A DNA stretch of 64,000 nt from Vibrio sp. YMD68 (GTDB lineage Bacteria > Pseudomonadota > Gammaproteobacteria > Enterobacterales > Vibrionaceae). Where the stretch lies: the NCBI RefSeq assembly GCF_029958905.1, contig NZ_CP124613.1, positions 1,240,001 through 1,304,000 on the forward strand, in the 5' to 3' direction. Below the pieces are notes generated by a model, which saw nothing but the letters and a program-made list of their open reading frames with translations, did not search any database and was not told where the DNA came from. This document shows, piece by piece, positions 35,698-45,800 of the stretch; position 1 is the stretch's first letter; each line of letters opens with the position of its first letter. A program made the position numbers and the translations under genes.

Positions 35698-36759
35698 TTA
35701 CTGCTGGTGAATTAGGACATTTTCTTGCCATTGACGTGGCAATTTACGTGCGGATTTTTCCCACGCAGTAAAGTCGCTGACTGGGTGCACATTGCTGTAC
35801 TGATCATTCGGTATCAGCTTGTCTTGTACCGATTGAGGAAGAACAACCGATGAACGAATAGGACGTGCATAGCCTTCAGCAAGGTTAATTTGTCCTTTGT
35901 CACTGAAGATATGTTCACGTGCTAATTTCGCAGCATTGGGGTTTTTCGCAAATTTGTTGATGATGGTGGTATAGCCAGAAATGACAGAACCATCTTGTGG
36001 AATATTTACCGAGAATCGTTCACGGTTGATTTGATCACGGTAATTGAGTGCGTTGAAATCCCATAAAATCGCCACTTCAACTTCCCCTTTCTCTAGATTA
36101 GCAATGCTTGGGTTGGTAAAAGACAGTCGGCCTTGTTTAGCCAGCTTAGAGAAAAACTCTAACGCGGGTTCCAAATTCGTCTCATCACCACCATTGGCAA
36201 ATGCCGCCGCGAGTACTGCGTTATTTGCTTGCGCTGCAACACCCACATCACCAACAGTGACTTTGTAATCTCCTTTGAGAATATCGTCCCAAGACGTTGG
36301 CGCATTTTTCACAAGGTTGTTGTTTGAAATGAAAGAGATCGTACCGGTATAAGCCAAAGCCCAGTGCCCTTCTTTGTCCTTAGCCCAATCAGGAATGTCA
36401 TTCCATGTTGTTGGTTTATAAGGCTGTGTCACCCCTTTCTTAACCGCAACGCGAGCAAAGGCAAAACCAACATCACCGATATCCGCAGTTGCGTTTTTCT
36501 TCTCTGCATCAAACTTTGCGATTTCCTGCGCTGAACTCATGTCTGTATCTTGGTGTTTAAGCCCGTAGTTAGCACTGATATCTTGCCAGGTATCTTTCCA
36601 GTTTGCCCAGCTATCAGGCATGCCGACACTGTACACCGCGCCTTCTTTTTGTGCGGCTTTGATAAGCTGTTGTACATCAGAGTCGCTTGCTAAAGCGGGT
36701 ACAGAAACAAGCGTTGTCGCTAGTGCTAATGTCGTTGCGGAGGTAAACATCGTGTTCAT
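35698..36759 (-). CDS. ABC transporter periplasmic substrate-binding protein
   Basis: 353 residues with signal peptide MNTMFTSATTLALATTLVSV...ALA. Iron/thiamine/polyamine-type class II binding-protein features: 'GAVYSVGMPDSW', 'DIGDVGFAFARVAVKKG', 'WALAYTGTISFISN', 'SGYTTIINKFAKNPNAAK'. Substrate unknown; the HAD phosphatase in the operon favours a phosphorylated solute. ATG is preceded by AAGGAT. Confidence 0.9.
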   Translation of the reverse strand: MNTMFTSATTLALATTLVSVPALASDSDVQQLIKAAQKEGAVYSVGMPDSWANWKDTWQDISANYGLKHQDTDMSSAQEIAKFDAEKKNATADIGDVGFAFARVAVKKGVTQPYKPTTWNDIPDWAKDKEGHWALAYTGTISFISNNNLVKNAPTSWDDILKGDYKVTVGDVGVAAQANNAVLAAAFANGGDETNLEPALEFFSKLAKQGRLSFTNPSIANLEKGEVEVAILWDFNALNYRDQINRERFSVNIPQDGSVISGYTTIINKFAKNPNAAKLAREHIFSDKGQINLAEGYARPIRSSVVLPQSVQDKLIPNDQYSNVHPVSDFTAWEKSARKLPRQWQENVLIHQQ

Positions 36760-36926
36760 TGTCGCTATCCTTATGGACTAGGTCAGTAAATTCGTTTTCA
36801 TACTATTAAGTGAATGTTACAAATTCGCTTAGTTATAAAGACGCTTTTGTTGAGCTTATATGACGTTTTAATTTCACAGAAAGAAACGTAGGATAGGAAC
36901 ATTAATGGACTATTAGGAAATATTCT

Positions 36927-37466
36927 ATGACATACAATGACGTTCTATTATTTTGGTTTGATGAATTAGGCCCATCTAAATGGTGGGTAAAAGATACGCA
37001 AATCGATACTCTGATCACGAGTCGATTTTTGTCTCTTCATGAACAAGCGGTCAAAGGAGAACTGTTCGAATGGCGATCCTCAGCAAAAGGACGTTTGGCT
37101 GAAATCATTGTGTTAGACCAGTTTTCTAGAAACATGTTTCGAGACACCGCTAGATCGTTTGCCTCTGACTCACAAGCCCTAGCATTGGCACAAACCGCCA
37201 TTGAACTTGGTCAAGATCGTGAACTAAACGCGATCGAGCGAAGCTTTCTCTATATGCCCTACATGCACAGCGAGTCACTGGCGATTCATGATATTGCCGT
37301 TGAGTTATACAAAGAAAATGGTATTGAAGCGAATTTTGAATTCGAAATAAAGCATCGCGATATTATTGAAAAGTATGGCCGCTATCCGCATAGGAATGCC
37401 ATTGTCGGTCGAGCATCAACCGAGGCAGAAGTCGAGTTTCTTACCCAGCCTAACTCTTCTTTTTAG
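36927..37466 (+). CDS. DUF924-family protein
   Basis: 179 residues. Family features: 'VLLFWFDELGPSKWWVKD', 'GRLAEIIVLDQFSRNMFRDTA' and 'YMPYMHSESLAIHD'. TPR-like helical protein of unknown function, common in proteobacteria. Complete; its last 10 bases (with stop) are duplicated just downstream. Confidence 0.88.
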   Translation: MTYNDVLLFWFDELGPSKWWVKDTQIDTLITSRFLSLHEQAVKGELFEWRSSAKGRLAEIIVLDQFSRNMFRDTARSFASDSQALALAQTAIELGQDRELNAIERSFLYMPYMHSESLAIHDIAVELYKENGIEANFEFEIKHRDIIEKYGRYPHRNAIVGRASTEAEVEFLTQPNSSF

Positions 37467-37484
37467 TACGTTCTTTTTAGTGCA
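37457..37484 (+). repeat. 14-bp x 2 repeat at DUF924 3' end, including the stop
   Basis: TTCTTTTTAGTACG (37457-37470) and TTCTTTTTAGTGCA (37471-37484). The first contains the stop codon TAG at 37464-37466. Confidence 0.7.
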
Positions 37485-37582
37485 TTAGTTTCGTTCGCGT
37501 TCCGTTTAATGTCGTTCCAGCTTAGTGCGGTTGACTCGATGTGTCAGATCTCATCAGAACGAATACAGATTAGCATTGAAAA

Positions 37583-37612
37583 CCAAGCCTATTTTTGAAG
37601 TCATAGGCTTGG
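37583..37612. terminator. Bidirectional terminator between convergent genes
   Basis: Perfect 10-bp stem CCAAGCCTAT/ATAGGCTTGG with a 10-nt loop, flanked by A- and T-rich ends, between the convergent DUF924 and S4-domain genes. Confidence 0.75.
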
Positions 37613-37624
37613 CATTTTCAATAC

Positions 37625-38221
37625 TTAGAAGAAATCGATAGAGTGTCGACCACTTTTGTCGTCTTTGGTTTGCGTTGGTTGCTCTGCTTTTTGGCTTTCC
37701 GTTTTTTTACTGCCTGCTTTTTTGCTATCAGCTTGTCCACTGACCGAACGATTGCTCATTGACAGACTGCTACTGGTCTCTTTCTTCGCTGGCTTAGGCG
37801 ATTTTTTCTTAGCTTGGGCCTTGTTCTTATTTGAACTGTGACTCGCTTTTGACTCTGCGGCTTTCTCTTTTTTGTCTTTTTTCTCTTGAGGTTCAGTGAC
37901 TGGCGCATCACACACCACCACATAATACTCTTGGTTGAATTCGAAAAAATCACCGTTGTACATTTTACGACGTTTACGGGTTTCTAATTCACCATTAACG
38001 GCCACATAACCTTCCGAGATATAGTGCTTTGCTTCACCACCACCACCGACTAAGTTAGCAATTTTGAACACTTTATATAGCTCTATTGGATGAGAAGAGA
38101 CATCAATCCCGATCGCTTCTATTTCAATTTCCTCACCGTCATACTCTTCTTCGTAAGAAGCATCATCTTCGTAATCAGGTTCTTGATAGTTTGGAGCTTG
38201 GTCGTGTTGGTCATGATTCAT
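37625..38221 (-). CDS. S4-domain RNA-binding protein with a lysine-rich tail
   Basis: 198 residues. An acidic N-terminus (DYEDDASYEEEYDGEE) is followed by a YbcJ-like S4 domain (about 46-100: 'IELYKVFKIANLVGGGGEAK', 'YVAVNGELETRKRRKMYNGD') and a Lys/Ser-rich tail of about 85 residues. S4 domains bind structured RNA; E. coli YbcJ-type proteins lack the long tail. Likely ribosome- or RNA-associated. Confidence 0.85.
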   Translation of the reverse strand: MNHDQHDQAPNYQEPDYEDDASYEEEYDGEEIEIEAIGIDVSSHPIELYKVFKIANLVGGGGEAKHYISEGYVAVNGELETRKRRKMYNGDFFEFNQEYYVVVCDAPVTEPQEKKDKKEKAAESKASHSSNKNKAQAKKKSPKPAKKETSSSLSMSNRSVSGQADSKKAGSKKTESQKAEQPTQTKDDKSGRHSIDFF

Positions 38222-38345
38222 AGTGTGATCGCTAAATTAATCTGGTTGTCTTTAAATGATATGATCGGCAGTGTATACGTTCGCTTTGAACAAATAAACT
38301 AAAGTTACTTTCAGCGCTATTCAAGCCGTCTTATGGAATCATTTT

Positions 38346-38747
38346 ATGCTTACTCCCATCGCAGTTAGGTTGACTCAAGGAACCGACTTAAAACACGCCG
38401 TTAAGCAGCTTATCACCCAACACAACATTCAAGCTGGTAGCATCGCTTCGTGTGTGGGTTGCTTGTCGTCTATTCATCTTCGTTTGGCTGGTGCAACAGA
38501 AACACTCCAAATGACAGCACCGTTTGAAATCGTGTCTCTTATGGGGACACTGACGCCCGACCACCAACATATTCATATTTCAGTCTCGGATAACACAGGG
38601 CAAGTGTTAGGTGGGCACTTACTCGATGGAAACATAATTGACACAACCGCTGAGCTCATCATTCATCACTATCCGAACCTTTCATTCACACGGGAAGAAG
38701 ATGCCAACACAGGCTTCACTGAATTGGTGGTTCATAACCGAAAATGA
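38346..38747 (+). CDS. DUF296 (PPC-domain) protein
   Basis: 133 residues, single PPC/DUF296 domain, with 'GSIASCVGCLSSIHLRLAG' and the family signature 'HIHISVSDNTGQVLGGHL' (His-rich face). Bacterial members form trimers of unclear function, sometimes linked to DNA binding. Followed by a degenerate repeat. Confidence 0.85.
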   Translation: MLTPIAVRLTQGTDLKHAVKQLITQHNIQAGSIASCVGCLSSIHLRLAGATETLQMTAPFEIVSLMGTLTPDHQHIHISVSDNTGQVLGGHLLDGNIIDTTAELIIHHYPNLSFTREEDANTGFTELVVHNRK

Positions 38748-38817
38748 AGAACTGAAAGCGACAGACTGAAAATGAATAGCTGAAAACGAATAACCCAAAG
38801 AGAATAACCCAAAGCGA
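38738..38817 (+). repeat. Degenerate tandem repeat at DUF296 3' end
   Basis: Repeats resembling (A)CTGAAAATGA / CTGAAAACGAATAACCC start within the last codons and stop of the DUF296 gene (CCGAAAATGA) and run about 70 bp downstream. Confidence 0.6.
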
Positions 38818-38870
38818 TTGATCTAAAACTGAGCGTGGGACGTACTAATAACAAACCTACCGCCATATGA

Positions 38871-39545
38871 GTGATCACAGTGAAACACATTAATACGCAG
38901 CAACTTACCGAAATGAACAACCGGTACAGAGCCCATTTAATCAACAGTTTATCGGGTTTTAAAAGTGCAAACCTCATTGGCTCGGTCAACGCACAGGGGC
39001 AAACCAATGTTGCTATGTTTAGTTCAGTGATTCACCTTGGTGCTTCGCCTGCGTTAGTGGGCTTCATTATTCGACCAGCCAGTGTTTCTCGCCATACGCT
39101 TGATAATATTTTGGAAACCCAGCAATACACCATCAATCAGGTCAGCGAAGAGTTTTACATACAAGCGCACCAAACCTCGGCTCGGTATTCTAGAGAACAC
39201 AGTGAATTCCAACAAACAGGATTACAAGAGCAATACATCAACGGCTATGACGCCCCATTCGTTAAAGAGAGCATGCTGAAATATGCGCTAACGTTAAGAG
39301 AGATAGTGCCCATTACGCTGAATGATACGCAACTTGTGATTGGAGAAATTACCGACATTTTGTGCCCAGAAACCGTCATTAAAGAAGATGGTTACATCGA
39401 CATAGAGTCACTTAAAACCACCAGCATATCCGGGTTAGATAACTACCATACCAGTCAGCGACTCTCTCGTTTGAGTTACGCGAAGAAAGACAGTATACCT
39501 CGATCCATTGCGCTCGATGGCGCCAAAATAGCAACCACGAGTTAG
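38871..39545 (+). CDS. Flavin reductase-like (FMN-binding split barrel) protein
   Basis: 224 residues if the GTG at 38871 is used; GTG 38880 (MKHINTQQL) or ATG 38913 are alternatives and no strong ribosome binding site decides. Split-barrel features: 'LIGSVNAQGQTNVAMFSSVIHLG' and 'HTLDNILETQQYTINQVSEEF'. Probably binds FMN and reduces it or uses it; substrate unknown. Followed closely by the DCC protein gene. Confidence 0.82.
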   Translation: MITVKHINTQQLTEMNNRYRAHLINSLSGFKSANLIGSVNAQGQTNVAMFSSVIHLGASPALVGFIIRPASVSRHTLDNILETQQYTINQVSEEFYIQAHQTSARYSREHSEFQQTGLQEQYINGYDAPFVKESMLKYALTLREIVPITLNDTQLVIGEITDILCPETVIKEDGYIDIESLKTTSISGLDNYHTSQRLSRLSYAKKDSIPRSIALDGAKIATTS

Positions 39546-39582
39546 AATAATTCGACCGGTGACACCGATTAGGGAAGCGAAC

Positions 39583-40017
39583 ATGTTAACGATTTTTTAT
39601 GACGGGCACTGTCCGATGTGTACCACAGAAATGCGCCATCTGAAACAACACGATACGGATGATCTCATCGAGCTTGTCAATATCCACCAAGACAATTTTG
39701 CATCTTGTTATCCCAATATTGAATTTTCAAAAGCAATGAAGATTTTGCATGGTACGTACCAAGGCGAACTTTTACTCGGTCTCCAAGTCACCCACCGCGC
39801 ATGGACGCTAGTGGGGAAAGGATTTTGGGTCGCTCCGTTGAACTGGCCTGTCATCAAAACAGTCAGTCACTGGGTATATTTGGCTATTGCAAAATACCGT
39901 CATCAGGTGTCTGCTGTTTTGTCGAGACTGCCTGGCGTAACCGCTGAACAATGCTCAACGAACACCTGTTACGGTAAGTCGCCAAATCGTAAGGAAAGCC
40001 ATCATAAAGAGCAGTAA
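39583..40017 (+). CDS. DCC-family (DUF393) thiol-disulfide oxidoreductase
   Basis: 144 residues from ATG 39583 (AGGGAAG upstream). Begins 'MLTIFYDGHCPMCTTEM', the DxxCxxC motif that names the DCC family, within a thioredoxin-like fold. 'AWTLVGKGFWVAPLNWPVIK' is a hydrophobic family segment. About 37 bp after the flavin reductase gene, so likely one transcript. A redox function is inferred. Confidence 0.88.
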   Translation: MLTIFYDGHCPMCTTEMRHLKQHDTDDLIELVNIHQDNFASCYPNIEFSKAMKILHGTYQGELLLGLQVTHRAWTLVGKGFWVAPLNWPVIKTVSHWVYLAIAKYRHQVSAVLSRLPGVTAEQCSTNTCYGKSPNRKESHHKEQ

Positions 40018-40034
40018 GCAAAAGTCACGAACCA

Positions 40035-41126
40035 TTAACTCGTTACTTTTCTAAATAGCCACTCAAGTGGGCCGGCATCAAAGCGTTTTAACCAAACCAC
40101 GCTAAACAGAATGCTAAAGTCGATAAAGAGTAATGTACTGAAAAACACAACCGTCAGGGATGGGTTATCAAATAACCCCAGTATGTCTAATAACCCTAAA
40201 CCCAAAACAATATGCCCAATATAGAGTGACAATGCTAGGCGTCCGGTTTTCGCTATCCATTCAACGACTATGCTATTTCTTCCTGAGTCAGCAAGCTGTA
40301 AACATGCCACTAATACTATTAATGCGCTGGCGCTGCTTGAGATAATGTATTGCGGCATCGGAGGTATCATTTCCCTACTGAGCAGCAGCAAGAGTTCTTG
40401 AATTTCTAATTCGGATAAATGTTCACCCGCCCCCATCACGAGTTCACGTAGCATGAAGAAACCGACTTCAACTGCGATTAATAGCGATAATGAAATAAAC
40501 AGTATCTTCTTTCTTAGGGTCTTATCAAATAAATCGAATCGCCCTAAGTACATACCGAGTAAAAGAAAAGAAAACCAAGGAAAAACCGGATGAAAACCGT
40601 TAAAAAACAGTTGTTTTAGAAACCCATCGAAGGACCAAAAATTCACATAGGTTAAACTCGACCAATCCCAACCCTCGTCATAGTTGAACACCATCAATAA
40701 AACTGGAAACAAGACAATACAGACAACACTCATAGAGACTAACTGCCTGTTCGTTAAGGTAAAACATAAAGCAGAAAAAATAAAATAAGCACCATAAAAA
40801 TGCAAAATGTCGGCAGGCCAAACTAGGCTAAACATAAGTCCAAGCACTATTAACGCCATGCCTCTTTTTACTATACGTATTCGGGCTTGTTTTAGTGCAT
40901 GACCGTCCTTTGATTTGCGGGCCTTATTGGTCGCGACAGTGATACCAATACCCGCCAAAATGACAAATAAAGCCGCGGCTCGACCTTCAAAAAGAGCACT
41001 CAATGACAGCATGAATGGATGTCCGAACTCTACCTCCATGGCCACTTTATAGTTAACAAAAATCATCACAAAAACAGCCACTGCCCTAGCTAAATCTAAC
41101 CCTGTATTCCTGGCTTTCATGCTCAC
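40035..41126 (-). CDS. DUF418/HGSNAT-type acyltransferase-like membrane protein
   Basis: 363 residues, ten or so membrane helices. 'GLDLARAVAVFVMIFVNYKV' and 'FEGRAAALFVILAGIGI' resemble DUF418/DUF1624 (heparan-alpha-glucosaminide N-acetyltransferase-like) proteins that acylate extracytoplasmic substrates. The conserved C-terminal 'PLEWLFRKV' is typical of DUF418. Substrate unknown. Divergent from the DUF2141-RND operon. Confidence 0.8.
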   Translation of the reverse strand: MSMKARNTGLDLARAVAVFVMIFVNYKVAMEVEFGHPFMLSLSALFEGRAAALFVILAGIGITVATNKARKSKDGHALKQARIRIVKRGMALIVLGLMFSLVWPADILHFYGAYFIFSALCFTLTNRQLVSMSVVCIVLFPVLLMVFNYDEGWDWSSLTYVNFWSFDGFLKQLFFNGFHPVFPWFSFLLLGMYLGRFDLFDKTLRKKILFISLSLLIAVEVGFFMLRELVMGAGEHLSELEIQELLLLLSREMIPPMPQYIISSSASALIVLVACLQLADSGRNSIVVEWIAKTGRLALSLYIGHIVLGLGLLDILGLFDNPSLTVVFFSTLLFIDFSILFSVVWLKRFDAGPLEWLFRKVTS

Positions 41127-41184
41127 TCCGTTGATCAGTCAATTCGATAACAAATAGAGTAATACAAAGCATCCACCGATTTTG

Positions 41185-41218
41185 TAAGGCTCTGTAAGTG
41201 ACGGCTTACAGAGCCTTA
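41185..41218. promoter_or_regulatory. 14-bp perfect inverted repeat in divergent promoter region
   Basis: TAAGGCTCTGTAAG/CTTACAGAGCCTTA (41185-41198 with 41205-41218), loop TGACGG. It lies between divergent start codons (41126 and 41274), so is an operator candidate or 5' UTR hairpin rather than a normal terminator. Confidence 0.55.
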
Positions 41219-41273
41219 CTGAACAATTGAATTGGACTGCCTAAGATAATTCACATTATTTAAGGAGCCAGCG

Positions 41274-41735
41274 ATGAAGATGAAAAATTGGATTATGACA
41301 GTGGGGATGACCGGTTGCGTTTTATGTTCCGCAATACTTAATGCAGCAGAGAAAAAGCAACAAAATGCAGGGACAGGGGAACTCATCGTGATCATCAATA
41401 GCGCCCGAAACGATCAAGGCCATATTGAACTGCACTTAATGAACAGTGCTGACCAATTTAACAATAAATCCCCTTCCTATTCGGTTTGCCATACAGTAAT
41501 TAATAACCTAAAAGCGCAGTGTTCTTTTCAGTCATTACCCTACGGTGACTACGCTATTTTTGCCTTTCACGACCAAAATTCAGACCAAACATTAAATTAT
41601 AACTTTCTAGGTTCTCCCACAGAAAAACTAGCGTTCAGTGCGGTCGACCTCGCAGACAATAACCAACCTACCTATTTACAAAGCCGATTTGAATTTAGCA
41701 GCCCCAAAGCTCAGCTGTTTCTCAATCTGCAATAG
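41274..41735 (+). CDS. DUF2141 secreted protein
   Basis: 153 residues with signal peptide (MKMKNWIMTVGMTGCVLCSAIL...AAE). DUF2141 features: 'GELIVIINSARNDQGHIELHL' and 'PYGDYAIFAFHDQNSDQTLNY', then 'FLGSPTEKLAFS'. Periplasmic, function unknown. First gene of an apparent operon with the RND adaptor, RND pump and MipA protein (gap of 11 bp to the next). Confidence 0.88.
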   Translation: MKMKNWIMTVGMTGCVLCSAILNAAEKKQQNAGTGELIVIINSARNDQGHIELHLMNSADQFNNKSPSYSVCHTVINNLKAQCSFQSLPYGDYAIFAFHDQNSDQTLNYNFLGSPTEKLAFSAVDLADNNQPTYLQSRFEFSSPKAQLFLNLQ

Positions 41736-41746
41736 GAGTGATCAGC

Positions 41747-42811
41747 ATGTTCAAATATCTCTTTCATGTAAGAGTCCGACAAGTTCTGGCTTTTTTAGGG
41801 GCACTGTTCATATTACTGATGGTATTGGATGACCTCGAAAAGTCGGTTGCGGCTCCTGCGCCCGCGCAAAACACAACCATCACTCCTTTGGTTTCACCAG
41901 TGGCGATTGAACCTGTTACTGATATGCCAACATTGCAACGCTTGGCGTTTGTTGAACCGGTAAAAGTCAGCCAAATTACCCCGCAAGTCTCGGGTACCAT
42001 CATCGAAATATCAGAAGCGTTTAGAAAAGGCATGGTGTTACCGAAAGGCAAGACGCTGTTAAAAATTGATCCACTGCCTTACCAAATCACGTTGGCACAA
42101 GCTCAATCTGGCCTAATTGACGCAGAGATCGCGTTAAAAAATGCGGGCACACGTTTTGTCCCTGGTAGCTTAATGATCAAACAAGCGGAAGCACAACTAG
42201 AACTCGCCAAAATACGCTTTAAACACGCCCAGAAAAATCTGAACGCCACCTCGGTACGGTTGCCTTTTTCTGGTGAAATAAATGAAATTTCAGCTCGATT
42301 AGGGGAATTCATCAGTGTTGGTAGTAGTGTCGCCAGCGTATTAGCCGCCAAAGATAAAGAGATAAAAGTCCAAATAAGCAGTGATGACTTTGCTTTGTTA
42401 AGTCATGAGCTAAGACAACAAACGATCACCTTAGACAGTTTAGACGGCCAGCAACAATGGTTGGCAAAAATCATTGGCGTTAGCCAACACGCGAATAACT
42501 TGCAAAGAACACTCTACTTACAGGTCGCTAACGCGACATCGCCCATTTATGGCCAGTATTTATACGCCCATTTACCCATTCAAGGTTGGCACCACACCGT
42601 TAGCCTGCCAGAAAGTGCATTGACGCTAAAAGGTGAAGTCTGGTGGATTGATCAACATCAGCGCCTGAGTAAATCCTCATTAGAAAACTACTTAATTAAT
42701 AACAAACGCGTGTACTTCTCTGCTGCTGAAGGTGTTGCTAAACATGCTTTGCTGTACCCAAGCCGTTCTTATACTAAGGGCATGCAAGTGCGCCTCAATG
42801 CAAAATTATAG
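41747..42811 (+). CDS. RND efflux periplasmic adaptor (membrane fusion protein)
   Basis: 354 residues from ATG 41747 with AGGAG at 41734-41738. N-terminal membrane anchor 'VLAFLGALFILLMVLDD', lipoyl/barrel half-motif 'QITPQVSGTIIEISEAFRKG', a short helical hairpin (about 110-165), and barrel return 'RLPFSGEINEISARLGEFISVG'. Links the RND pump to an outer membrane channel, which is not encoded here. 9 bp before the pump gene. Confidence 0.9.
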   Translation: MFKYLFHVRVRQVLAFLGALFILLMVLDDLEKSVAAPAPAQNTTITPLVSPVAIEPVTDMPTLQRLAFVEPVKVSQITPQVSGTIIEISEAFRKGMVLPKGKTLLKIDPLPYQITLAQAQSGLIDAEIALKNAGTRFVPGSLMIKQAEAQLELAKIRFKHAQKNLNATSVRLPFSGEINEISARLGEFISVGSSVASVLAAKDKEIKVQISSDDFALLSHELRQQTITLDSLDGQQQWLAKIIGVSQHANNLQRTLYLQVANATSPIYGQYLYAHLPIQGWHHTVSLPESALTLKGEVWWIDQHQRLSKSSLENYLINNKRVYFSAAEGVAKHALLYPSRSYTKGMQVRLNAKL

Positions 42812-42820
42812 GAGGTCATC

Positions 42821-45800
42821 GTGATCACTTGGTTTACACGTCACCCGATCGCTGCAAATTTATTGATGATTATATTATTAGTCGGTGGTGTCTTGTCTGC
42901 GAATAATATGCGTAAAGAGATCATCCCTAAATTACCCGCCAGTGAAATTAGTGTTACCGCATTTTATGAAGGACGCAATGCACAACAAGTTGATGTTGAA
43001 ATAACCCAAAAAATTGAACAAAGCTTACAAGGTATCGCGGGTATTAAAGATATTCGGTCTTCGTCATCACAAAGTAGCGCTTACGTTACCATTAAAAAGC
43101 AGCTGGATTACCCCATGCAAGTGTTACTCGATGATATCAAGTCTGCCGTGGATAACCTCTATGACTGGCCTGAGCTTGCAGAAAAACCCCAGGTGCAAAG
43201 GAAAGAAGACAGTTTTGATGCCTTAATTGTGCAGTTATCAGGGGATAGCGATAAAGACAGCTTAATTAAAGTGGGGAAAGAGCTTAAACGAGCCCTCCTA
43301 GCCAACCCCAAGATCCATAAAATTGAGGAATATGGCGCGAACCAGTATGCCATTTCAATCAATATCAACCCACACAAAGTCCGTGAATTAGGGCTTACTT
43401 TCGATCAAATAGCACATGCCATTCGCCAGCAATCGACTCGAAATAAAGATGGGTTATTAAAAACAGACAATGGACAGATTTTACTCTACACCAGTCATCT
43501 AGCAACCCATCAACGAGAGTTATCCGAGCTCATCATTAAAACCTTTGATCCTGAAAAAGAAGATAATGGACAAAAAATTCGCCTCGAAGATGTCGCAACC
43601 ATTAACGATGGTTTTGTTGAGCATGACAGTAAACTGCGTTTTAACAACCAATTAAGCCGTGCGTTTGCCATCAAGATGTCGGCAAAAAGCGATGTATTGG
43701 AAATATCGGAGCAGGCACACCTTGTTGTCGAACAATTTAAAAAAAGTTTACCCAATAATCTGCACATTACCCTTTGGTTTGATGCCAGCCAATACGTTGA
43801 ACAACGCTTAGACCTGCTTGAAAACAGCGCCCTACAAGGGTTTATTTTAGTGTTCATTATTCTTAGCTTGTTTTTACAAATACGCTTAGCACTTTGGGTG
43901 GCATTAGGCTTACCCATTGCCATTTCTGGCGCTTTTATCGTGCTTGGGCCTCTCGGTTTTCAATACACGATTAATGAAGTCACCACCTTTGGGTTTATTT
44001 TAGTGTTAGGCATTTTAGTTGACGATGCTGTCATTGTCGGTGAAAGCATCTATTCCCAGAAACAAAAAAGTACAGACTTCTCACCAGCGACGAATGATTG
44101 GCAAGCGACCATCGATGGCGCTAAAAAGGTCGCGCTACCCACTATTTTTGGCGTCTTGACCACAATTGCAGCGCTGGTTCCTATGACCTTTTTCCCTTCA
44201 GAAACGGGACGTCTCTTTGCAGGTTTTGCATGGGTAATGATCATCGCATTGCTTTTTTCATTACTGGAATCAAAGCTTATCCTACCGGCTCATTTACGTA
44301 ACATTACCGTCCCTAAAACGGTCAATAACAGCCAGATAAAAACACATCTTCAGCGACTCCGGTGGTTACCGCAAACGCTCTTAACTACGTTTAATCATCG
44401 TATTTATTCTCGGCTTCTCACCCTAAGTTTACGCTATCGTTATGCCTGGCTAACCGGCTTCATTGCACTGTGCATCGCTGTGTTAGGTGCACTCTATCAA
44501 GGAAAAATCCGTAGCGTACTGTTTCCCGATGTGCCTGGAGACCTCATTATTTTCTCTGTTGAATTAGAGAACAATGCTCCCCTTACTTTAATCCAACAAG
44601 CGCAATACAACATTGAAGCGGTTAGAGACCAGATTAATCAGAATTACCAGTCTGACTATGACCTTCAGGGTAACGTGATCGATAAAAGCTTATTAGTGAT
44701 GGACGAACAAGGCAGCATCACTGTTTTTGCACAGCCTTTAGACAGAGAACAACGGCCAGGAACCAGCCTCAAAAGTATTGCAGAGGCTTGGCGAGCCCCT
44801 ATTCGTTTGTTAGAAGGGGTAAAAAGCAGTGAAGTTATGATTTCTTTAAGTGGATCAGGCGATAGTGCTACCTCAATCGTTCTACAACACCCCAATAAAG
44901 ACATACTCAAAGAAATATCAACACAAGCCAAACATTGGTTTAAACAACAACTGGGGATGACCAATGTCAAAGAGCAACAAGCTAAGCACATGCCACAGCT
45001 TATGTTTTCTCTCAAAGAACAAGCACTCACCTTAGGTTTCACGCACAAATCACTGGCCGACCAGTTAGCCGCGGCTTATGGCGGCTTGGAAGCGGATCGT
45101 TTTTACCGAGATGGTCATAACATCAAAGTGACTCTGCAGTTAGATCGCGCCTTAAGAGACTCTCGCAGTGATTTTTCACAGATGCTCGTTTTCAATGATC
45201 AAGGAGAAAGCTTCCCACTTCTTGCGGTAGCAGAGATAACACCTCACTACATTAACAACTCTATTCAACGTGTTAATGGGTTGCTAAGCCGCAGCCTTTT
45301 ATTGGAAATCGATAAATCAGTGACGTCGCCAGAGCTGATTTACCAACGTTTTGAGGAACAATTTGTTCAAAGAATAAAAACGTCATACCCACAATTCAAC
45401 AGTAAACGTTCGGGGCAATTAGCCGAGACACAAAGCGCGAACAAAGGTCTCACCCAGGCTTTCATTATTGCTCTACTGGCCATTTATGTTCTGTTAGCTT
45501 TGCCGCTAAAGCGTTATGGTCAGCCTCTGATCATCATGGCCGCCATTCCCTTTGGACTTGTGGGCGCGATTCTTGGTCACCAGTACCTCGGTTTAAGCGT
45601 TAGTCTCTACTCTTGGCTAGGCATGCTTGCTCTATCCGGTGTTGTGGTTAACGACAGCCTGCTTATTGTTAACGCTTATAACCAGCACCGCCTGCGCAAT
45701 GATGTCCAAGATAATGCTCAAGATAACACTCTAGCCCATCACTTGTGTTCTGCTTGTCAAGAACGCTTTCGAGCCATTTTTTTAACGACGTTGACCACAT

